NCBI GenBank assembly: GCA_000432515.1
Contig: HF996028.1
Coordinates: forward strand, 19,976-46,561
Reading direction: 5' to 3'
DNA: 26,586 bases
Origin: Bacteroides sp. CAG:545
Lineage (GTDB): Bacteria > Bacteroidota > Bacteroidia > Bacteroidales > UBA932
Made by a program: the position numbers and the translations under genes. This document shows, one piece after another, positions 20,972 through 26,586 of this stretch. How positions within the stretch are numbered: the stretch's first letter is position 1; each line of letters begins with the position of its first letter. The notes beneath the pieces were generated by a model that made no database searches, was not told the origin of the DNA, and was given only the letters and a program-made list of their open reading frames with translations.

Positions 20972-21362
20972 ATTCGGAAAGGATTGATGATGCTATTTCC
21001 TGGAATTCTTCCTGGGACAGCTTGAGCTTTTCTTTTCGGAAATCGATATCGCTCTCCTGCTGGAGAGGAACCAGATGTATGTGAGTGTGAGGCACTTCCA
21101 AGCCCAGCACGCAGACACCTATACGCTTGCAAGGGACAGCGGCCTGCACGGCCAATGCCACTTTCTTCGCAAACTCACAAAGTCCGAGATACGTCTTGTC
21201 GTCCAAGTGGAAAATATAGTCGTCCTCCACATTTTTCGGAATGACAAGGGTATGTCCCTTTACCAGAGGATTGATGTCCAGAAAAGCATAGTAATTTTCA
21301 TTCTCGGCAACCTTGAATGAAGGAATCTCTCCTTTGGCGATTTTAGTGAAAATCGTAGCCAT
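20955..21362 (-). CDS. HIT family nucleotide-binding hydrolase
   Basis: A 135-residue histidine triad protein. The start MATIFTKIAKGEIPSFKVAE and the catalytic run PHTHIHLVPL (91-100, with His92, His94, His96) mark the Hint/HinT-like branch. These enzymes cleave nucleoside phosphoramidates or related adducts; the physiological substrate is rarely known. Cytoplasmic. It begins 3 nt after greA and overlaps the next lipoprotein gene by 17 nt. A greA-HIT pairing is common in Bacteroidales as I recall it. Confidence 0.94.
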   Translation of the reverse strand: MATIFTKIAKGEIPSFKVAENENYYAFLDINPLVKGHTLVIPKNVEDDYIFHLDDKTYLGLCEFAKKVALAVQAAVPCKRIGVCVLGLEVPHTHIHLVPLQQESDIDFRKEKLKLSQEEFQEIASSILSEYEKIK

Positions 21363-21365
21363 ATA

Positions 21366-21836
21366 CTAAAGTGTTATGTCCAGAATCTTGAATTTCATGA
21401 CACCGGAAGGCACGGTAGCCTCCACGATTTCGCCTTTGGAATGTCCAAGAAGCGCCTTGGCGATAGGTGTGGTGGATGCGAGCTTTCCGTGCGCAAAGTC
21501 AGCCTCAGTCTCTCCTACGATGGTGAATTCCATGACTTTCTTCATCGCCATATTCTCGACTTTCACCTTGTTCATCATCTGAACCTTGTCGGTTCCGATC
21601 TGAGACTCGTCAATGACTTTCGCATTGGCTACAAGGTTCTTGAGGTTCGCGATCTTGAGCTCCAAGAGAGCCTGGGCATCACGGGCCGCATCATATTCAG
21701 CATTTTCTGACAAATCGCCTTTTTCTCTGGCCTCTGCAATAGCGGCCGAGATTACAGGACGCTGTGCAAGTGCATCAGCGAGGTCTTTCTTCAGTTTGTC
21801 CAGACCATCCTGTGTCATATAATGAACTTCTGCCAT
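21366..21836 (-). CDS. greA: Transcription elongation factor GreA
   Basis: GreA enters the RNA polymerase secondary channel and stimulates cleavage of backtracked transcripts. The 156-residue protein starts MAEVHYMTQDGLDKLKKDLA, has the coiled-coil tip motif EAREKGDLSENAEYDAARDA, and a C-terminal FKBP-like domain with TPIAKALLGHSKGEIVEATV. The frame is open 10 codons further upstream (21866), but the ATG at 21836 gives the family's normal start. It is the first gene of a probable long operon with a clear promoter about 75 nt upstream. Confidence 0.96.
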   Translation of the reverse strand: MAEVHYMTQDGLDKLKKDLADALAQRPVISAAIAEAREKGDLSENAEYDAARDAQALLELKIANLKNLVANAKVIDESQIGTDKVQMMNKVKVENMAMKKVMEFTIVGETEADFAHGKLASTTPIAKALLGHSKGEIVEATVPSGVMKFKILDITL

Positions 21837-21912
21837 AATAATAAAAATTACGTTTCGCTTATACAATTAAAAACGAGTCCTGCCGCTCGGACAGAACCCT
21901 TGACTTGTTATG

Positions 21913-21942
21913 CAAATATAGTCAATTTTCCTTAATTTCAAA
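21913..21942 (-). promoter_or_regulatory. Promoter of the greA operon
   Basis: On the minus strand TTTG (21942-21939), an 18-nt spacer and TATATTTG (21920-21913) match the Bacteroidota consensus. The start would be near 21906, giving a leader of about 70 nt. That leader contains CGAG-CGGCAGGA-CTCG followed by TTTTT (about 21889-21869), a weak hairpin plus U-tract that could act as an attenuator. Confidence 0.72.
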
Positions 21943-21955
21943 AAAGATGCCTTTA

Positions 21956-22459
21956 CTACATCTCTTTAAACTTCGGCTCCATTATCGCCGTGTAAATCAC
22001 CAAGTTACGAGGATCCACACGCAATTTCCCGTCTTTCCTCCCGTCATCCGCCTGGCTACTGTCAGTCTGAGGTGCTGGAGACGCCGGTCTTCTGGCCACT
22101 TCCTTTACCGCCACCGGTTTCGGCCGCTCCACTACCGGCTTGAACTGTTCTACCACCGGCTTCGGCTGCTCTACGGCCTGCACCTGCGGCACAGGCTGTC
22201 CTTCTGTCACTTCCGGCTCTGTCCATACAGGAAAATCCTCAGATTCGTCATCTGTCGGCATTGACTCAGGCATTGACTCAGGCTCTGACGGGACAGACGG
22301 CATCGGAGGCATCGGGAAATTCTCAGGCATCTGCGGCATCGGTCCGGAAGTACGTGTCCTGCCGCGTGCAGATTTTTTCTTTTTATTATTGAACACCAAG
22401 TCAGGCACCGCCACAAGGACGATACAGACTACAATCCATATAATATCCAGAAAATCCAT
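21956..22459 (-). CDS. Small membrane-anchored proline-rich protein of unknown function
   Basis: I do not recognise a named family. From the ATG at 22459 it has 167 residues (a TTG at 22468 would add three). It begins with one membrane helix (MDFLDIIWIVVCIVLVAVPD) followed by a basic NNKKKKSARGR, which by the positive-inside rule puts the long tail in the cytoplasm. The tail is rich in Pro, Met and Glu, with three 7-residue repeats of the type EQPKPVV, then a distinct C-terminal segment KLRVDPRNLVIYTAIMEPKF that looks conserved. It follows ribF by 85 nt and ends just before the greA promoter. Confidence 0.7.
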   Translation of the reverse strand: MDFLDIIWIVVCIVLVAVPDLVFNNKKKKSARGRTRTSGPMPQMPENFPMPPMPSVPSEPESMPESMPTDDESEDFPVWTEPEVTEGQPVPQVQAVEQPKPVVEQFKPVVERPKPVAVKEVARRPASPAPQTDSSQADDGRKDGKLRVDPRNLVIYTAIMEPKFKEM

Positions 22460-22477
22460 ACGTTTCAATGCTATTGT

Positions 22478-22538
22478 CCGCGGTTATCCTCTCCCCGTCC
22501 ACGTAAAGTTAAGTAATTATTTTCAAAGGATTACGCGG
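22478..22538. repeat. Inverted repeat between ribF and the proline-rich gene
   Basis: CCGCGGTTATCC (22478-22489) and GGATTACGCGG (22528-22538) are nearly complementary across an AT-rich 38-nt centre. The centre holds a -7-like TAACTTTA on the minus strand (22511-22504, one mismatch to consensus) without a good -33 box. It could be an RNA structure ending ribF transcripts or a regulator site over a weak promoter. Confidence 0.4.
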
Positions 22539-22544
22539 ATTCCC

Positions 22545-23435
22545 TCATTTTTTGTCGAGAATATTCCGGCAGTGCTCCCTGTCCTTCTCCAGCTGCGCGG
22601 CAAGAAGGGAAAGGTCATTGAACTTCACCTCGTCCCGGATTTTGCAGACGAACGATACACGGATGTCAAGGCCGTAGATATCCTCGTCGAAATCGAAGAT
22701 GTTCGTTTCAATGGTGATGGTATTCCCTGAGCCGATGGTCGGGCGGACACCGATGTTGCACATTCCGTCATAGACATTGCCGAGTGTCTCCACCTTGACC
22801 AGATAGACGCCGTTGCCGGGAACGAGCTTCAGAGGCTCGTACAGCTGCATGTTCGCGGTCGGGAATCCGATGGTATGCCCCAGGCGGTTGCCGGACACTA
22901 CCACTCCGAAGAGCTTATAGTCATAACCGAGCATCGAATTTGCAAGGACAATGTCCCCCGAGGACACCGCATTACGTATCTTGGTGGAACTCACCACGAT
23001 ACCGCCTTCCGCAGTATATGATTCAGGCCTTATGACATCCAGTCCCAACTTTTCGGCCAATGCCGCCGTCTGTTCAGGAGTACAGAGATCGGAACCAAGC
23101 CTGTTGTCATAACCGAGCAGGATGGCATTGCCCCCGAACTTTCCTATGACATATTCCTTCAGATATTCTTCCGCAGTCAGACGGCTGAATGCCTTGGAAA
23201 ACGGCAGAACCTCGATATGGTCCACGCCAATGTTTTTCAGAAGCGCTTTCTTCTCTTCCATCGAGGTAAGCAGACGCAGATTCCTGGCATCATCCTGCAG
23301 GACATTGCGCGGATGCGGCCAGAATGTGACGACCATGCTTTCATCGCCACGTGCAGCTGCCTCTTCTACCAGAGTGCGTAAAATAAAACGGTGCCCAAGA
23401 TGGACACCGTCGAAAAATCCTGTGGCTACAACCAT
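22545..23435 (-). CDS. ribF: Bifunctional riboflavin kinase / FAD synthetase
   Basis: Makes FMN from riboflavin and FAD from FMN. The 296-residue protein has an N-terminal FAD synthetase nucleotidyltransferase domain (GFFDGVHLGH at 6-15; VVSSTKIRNAVSSGD) and a C-terminal flavokinase domain (GHTIGFPTANM; GMCNIGVRPTIGSGNTITIE; LDIRVSFVCKIRDEVKF). It starts right at the first strand (MVVATGFFDG), lacking the ~10-15 residues that precede it in E. coli. The ATG overlaps the stop of the upstream glycogen enzyme gene by 10 nt, so no longer start is likely. Full function is expected. Confidence 0.94.
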   Translation of the reverse strand: MVVATGFFDGVHLGHRFILRTLVEEAAARGDESMVVTFWPHPRNVLQDDARNLRLLTSMEEKKALLKNIGVDHIEVLPFSKAFSRLTAEEYLKEYVIGKFGGNAILLGYDNRLGSDLCTPEQTAALAEKLGLDVIRPESYTAEGGIVVSSTKIRNAVSSGDIVLANSMLGYDYKLFGVVVSGNRLGHTIGFPTANMQLYEPLKLVPGNGVYLVKVETLGNVYDGMCNIGVRPTIGSGNTITIETNIFDFDEDIYGLDIRVSFVCKIRDEVKFNDLSLLAAQLEKDREHCRNILDKK

Positions 23436-26400
23436 CTTACAAGTCCGAAATCTTGTCTGTGAGGCAAAAGCGGATTCTTCGGATATATCCTGGTTGCTAC
23501 CTGATACATTCCGGAACGTTCAGGAAGGATGGATGTCCGGTATTTCACCACACCGTCCTTGGCCTCAACGATATTGAAATCACACTTGTCCTGTATATGA
23601 AGTTTTCCTTTGTTGTCGGTCGTAGCGAAGAGCATCTCGACTCCGATATCCTCAGGCTTGAGGTCACCGATATTCAGCACGACCTCTGCATTGAGCACAT
23701 TCTTGAGCGACAGCGAATATGAAGAATCCGGCTGTGTGTACGAGATCACTTCGATGTCAGGCCACTCCTTGCGCACGAGTTTCTTCCATGACGCGATTTC
23801 ACGAGCCACTTTGTAGTCGTCAGCAATCAGGCTTTCCGCCCTGACTGACTGAGGAGCATAGTACTGGTTCACGTAATCCGTAAGCATCCTGTTCGTGGTG
23901 AAGTTGCAGGCAACCTGAGCGACAGTGTTCCTGATATATTCAATCCATGAAGCTGAACGGCCTGTAGCCTTGTCCACGTCATAGTACAGAGGAGCGATCT
24001 CGTTCTCGATCGTCGTATAGATTGTAGCGGCATCGAGCTCGTTCTGGTAGTTCTGGTCGTCATAAGTGCGCTTGAGAGGAAGAGCCCAGCCTGCGCCCGG
24101 CTTATATCCCTCAACCCACCATCCATCGAGAACGGAGAAATGCATGACACCGTTCATGGCTGCCTTCTCGCCTGATGTTCCGGAAGCCTCCTGTGGCCTT
24201 GTAGGGTTGTTCATCCAGACATCCACGCCCTGTACAAGTCTCTTTGCCAGGGAAATGTCATAGCCCGGAACGAATACTATCTTGCCGATGAAGCGGTCCT
24301 GCTTGGATATTTCCACGATTCTCTTGATGAGGTCCTGACCGGCTTTGTCTGCCGGATGCGCCTTGCCCGCGAAGAGGAACTGCACAGGCATCTTTGGATT
24401 GTTCACGATGGCATCGAGCCTGTCGAGATCCGAGAAGAGCAATGTCGCACGCTTGTATGTGGCGAAACGCCTTGCAAATCCGATGGTCAGCACGTCATCG
24501 CGGAGAGTTTCCTTGATGGTGACCACCTGACGTGGAGAATAGTGGTTCGCCACTGCAGGATTTGAGAGTTTCTCCTTGACCACCCTGATAAGTGTGGACT
24601 TCAGTTCTTTTCTTGCATTCCATATTTCTTCGTCACCTACCTTGTAGATGCCTTCGAAGCACTTCTTGTCATAGTGATGTGTCTGGAACTCAGGGCCGAA
24701 CACTTTCGCGTGGATAGCTTTCCACTCTTTGGATGCCCATGTAGGATAATGCACACCGTTGGTCACATAGCTGATATAGAGCTCCTCAGGAAGATATCCC
24801 GGATACATGTTGGAGAAGATTTCCTGGCTTACTTTTCCGTGGAGCATCGACACACCGTTCACATTCTGTGAAATGTTCGCGGCGAGAATACTCATGGAGA
24901 ACTTCTCATTGACATCTGAGCCATTGATCTTGCCGAGTCCCATCATTGTCTCCCAGTCGATCTTCAGACGCTGAGGATAGTGTCCGATGTATTTTCTGAG
25001 CATGCCTTCATCGAAAGCATCGTGTCCGGCAGGAACCGGAGTGTGGGTAGTGAACAATGAAGATGCCCTTACGACTTCGAGCGCTTCAGGGAAGTCCAGA
25101 TTGTCATTCTGGATATATTCGCGGAGTCTTTCCAGACCGATGAATGCGGCGTGGCCCTCATTGCAGTGATATACCTGAGGATTCAGTCCGAGCGCACGGA
25201 GAGCACGGACACCGCCTACGCCCAGGAGAAGCTCCTGTTTAAGTCTGTTCTCCCAGTCTCCTCCGTAAAGGTGATATGTTACCTGACGATCCTCGTCAAT
25301 GTTTGCTTCATAGTCTGTATCAAGCAGATACAGATCTGTCCTGCCGACAGCTACCTTCCATATGCGGGCTGTAATTGTACGTCCCGGGAATGCCACGCTG
25401 GTAGTCATCCAGTTTCCGTCCTTGTCCATAACAGGGCTTGCCGGAATTCTGGAGAAGTTCTGAGCGTCATATTTGGCCACCTGGTCTCCCTGAGCTGAAA
25501 GGACCTGTGTGAAGTAGCCGTATCTGTAGAGCAGACCGACAGCCACAAGGTTCACGTTCATGTCGCTGGTCTCTTTCAGGTAGTCACCGGCCAGGATACC
25601 GAGACCGCCGGAATAGATGCTCAATGAAGAGTCCAGACCGTATTCCATACAGAAATAACCGATTGACGGATCTTTTCTGTCTGCCTTTGCGGCCATATAC
25701 TCACTGAACTCATTCATAACACTCTGATACTGACCGAGGAAGGTAGAGTCCTTGCTAAGATCATTGAACCTCTTGAGGCTCACTTTGTCCAGAACCACCA
25801 TCGGGTTATGGCCGGAGTTGTGCCAGATTTCAGGGTCAATGGCTTTGAACAATGCCTTGGCGCTTTCGTTCCAACACCACCACAGGTTCTTGGAAAGCTC
25901 CTCAAGTCCACTCAATGCGTCAGGCAGATGTCTGACGACCATAACACTCTTCCAAGAAGGTGTACTGACAGGAATTTTTTCGTATTTCATAATTGGTTTT
26001 TCTTTCACTTCCGGATAAGCGCCATTTGCGGCAATGACCTTGTCGATTGCCTTGGAATAGGCTTCCTGATAATATTTTATCTGATTTTCCCACAATGCGA
26101 TGGATGATACATCCTTGGCATTGCCCATATATTCTTTTCTCTGTCCGTCTGTTACCAATGCGATCTCGCGGATTCGTGAAGCGACTGCATCCACGACCTC
26201 GAAATAGTTGGAGTCGGTCCTCTTTACCACCTCGATACCAGGATGTTCCTTGTTATAATGGGTATCCACCCAAAGGCCGAAACCGGCAAGTGTCGTGGTC
26301 AATGTAGGGACACGGAACGCAAGGCTCTCGAGCGGAGTATAGCCCCAAGGCTCATAATATGACGGGAACAATGCCAAATCAAGTCCCACGAGCAGGTCGT

Positions 26401-26586
26401 AGTACTTCATGTTGAACACTCCGTCCGTACCGTTGAGATATGACGGCACGAAATATATCTTGATGTTGGAGTCTTTGGAATTGTCCAGGCCGAGTTCCCT
26501 GAACCGCCTTGTAATCTGGTCATACTCAGGTGTCATCAGATAATGTGTAACCTGAGTCGTGTAGGAGCTGTCACTCTTTCCGGGGA
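23426..26586 (-). CDS. GT3 glycogen synthase-GT35 alpha-glucan phosphorylase fusion (N-terminus beyond window)
   Basis: The reading frame is open from the right edge to 23426, 1052 visible residues. The first ~190 are the C-terminal part of a eukaryote-type GT3 glycogen synthase: FVPSYLNGTDGVFNMKYYDL and SYYEPWGYTPLESLAFRVPT, with the E-x7-E glutamates encoded near 26353 and 26329. After a short linker comes a DUF3417-like segment (LSGLEELSKNLWWCWNESAK) and a full short-form phosphorylase: SIGYFCMEYGLDSSLSIYSG, HCNEGHAAF, FTTHTPVPAGHDAF, GFARRFATYKRATLLF and the cofactor site EASGTSGEKAAMNGVMHFSV with the likely PLP lysine encoded at 24166-24164. Synthesis and phosphorolysis of glycogen would sit on one cytoplasmic polypeptide. 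Overlaps ribF by 10 nt. Confidence 0.93.
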   Translation of the reverse strand, partial: PGKSDSSYTTQVTHYLMTPEYDQITRRFRELGLDNSKDSNIKIYFVPSYLNGTDGVFNMKYYDLLVGLDLALFPSYYEPWGYTPLESLAFRVPTLTTTLAGFGLWVDTHYNKEHPGIEVVKRTDSNYFEVVDAVASRIREIALVTDGQRKEYMGNAKDVSSIALWENQIKYYQEAYSKAIDKVIAANGAYPEVKEKPIMKYEKIPVSTPSWKSVMVVRHLPDALSGLEELSKNLWWCWNESAKALFKAIDPEIWHNSGHNPMVVLDKVSLKRFNDLSKDSTFLGQYQSVMNEFSEYMAAKADRKDPSIGYFCMEYGLDSSLSIYSGGLGILAGDYLKETSDMNVNLVAVGLLYRYGYFTQVLSAQGDQVAKYDAQNFSRIPASPVMDKDGNWMTTSVAFPGRTITARIWKVAVGRTDLYLLDTDYEANIDEDRQVTYHLYGGDWENRLKQELLLGVGGVRALRALGLNPQVYHCNEGHAAFIGLERLREYIQNDNLDFPEALEVVRASSLFTTHTPVPAGHDAFDEGMLRKYIGHYPQRLKIDWETMMGLGKINGSDVNEKFSMSILAANISQNVNGVSMLHGKVSQEIFSNMYPGYLPEELYISYVTNGVHYPTWASKEWKAIHAKVFGPEFQTHHYDKKCFEGIYKVGDEEIWNARKELKSTLIRVVKEKLSNPAVANHYSPRQVVTIKETLRDDVLTIGFARRFATYKRATLLFSDLDRLDAIVNNPKMPVQFLFAGKAHPADKAGQDLIKRIVEISKQDRFIGKIVFVPGYDISLAKRLVQGVDVWMNNPTRPQEASGTSGEKAAMNGVMHFSVLDGWWVEGYKPGAGWALPLKRTYDDQNYQNELDAATIYTTIENEIAPLYYDVDKATGRSASWIEYIRNTVAQVACNFTTNRMLTDYVNQYYAPQSVRAESLIADDYKVAREIASWKKLVRKEWPDIEVISYTQPDSSYSLSLKNVLNAEVVLNIGDLKPEDIGVEMLFATTDNKGKLHIQDKCDFNIVEAKDGVVKYRTSILPERSGMYQVATRIYPKNPLLPHRQDFGLVRWL

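Noticed and set aside
22258..22284. Short direct repeats considered as a CRISPR or mobile element signature
   Set aside because: They are in-frame 12-bp repeats inside a coding sequence with no spacers, and they encode a repetitive peptide.
22469..22544. FMN riboswitch associated with ribF
   Set aside because: The region lies downstream of ribF, is only 76 nt long and lacks the multi-stem RFN pattern.

Overview
The window is a chromosomal segment from a member of the Bacteroidota, most likely order Bacteroidales. The evidence is: families largely confined to that phylum (DUF4294, DUF3098, DUF4270, DUF4369-thioredoxin lipoproteins); intergenic promoters of the Bacteroidota type (TAnnTTTG at -7, TTTG at -33); A-rich rather than Shine-Dalgarno leaders on most genes; and a eukaryote-like GT3 glycogen synthase fused to an alpha-glucan phosphorylase. 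I cannot name a genus. I see no tRNA, rRNA, CRISPR array, insertion sequence, phage or plasmid gene. It looks like core genome with Bacteroidales-specific genes of unknown function.

Layout. (1) 1-8235, minus strand: the spc/alpha part of the ribosomal protein cluster, read rplP-rpmC-rpsQ-rplN-rplX-rplE-rpsN-rpsH-rplF-rplR-rpsE-rpmD-rplO-secY-map-infA-rpmJ-rpsM-rpsK; rpsK runs off the left edge. The cluster starts abruptly at rplP. The rpsC and S10 genes that normally lie upstream are replaced by a 328-bp intergenic region with divergent promoters. (2) 8564-9247, plus: a DUF4294 gene whose tail overlaps lpxH. (3) 9187-11913, minus: an envelope operon ftsX-DUF3098-uppP-lpxH (division, undecaprenyl phosphate recycling, lipid A). 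(4) 12011-14461, plus: a GT5 half-protein and a DUF4270 lipoprotein with a tyrosine-rich insert, ended by a strong hairpin terminator. (5) 14539-14787, minus: solitary acpP. (6) 14893-21836, minus: a probable long unit greA-HIT-degenerate thioredoxin lipoprotein-Gfo/Idh oxidoreductase-TlpA-like lipoprotein-uvrC-pnuC, mostly with overlaps or gaps of about 20 bp or less and a terminator after pnuC. (7) 21956-26586, minus: GT3-GT35 fusion, ribF and a small membrane-anchored proline-rich protein; the fusion runs off the right edge.

The most interesting points are: the synthase-phosphorylase fusion, which keeps an A-rich-preceded ATG exactly where a stand-alone phosphorylase would start; the break in the ribosomal cluster at rplP with its own promoter and structured leader; GGAGG motifs before three ribosomal genes in a phylum that mostly ignores Shine-Dalgarno signals; a thioredoxin-fold lipoprotein that has lost both catalytic cysteines two genes from an active-looking paralogue; and an exact in-frame TAA-TTG junction between that paralogue and uvrC. 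I found no convincing wholly new multi-gene system; the best candidates for undescribed biology are listed individually.
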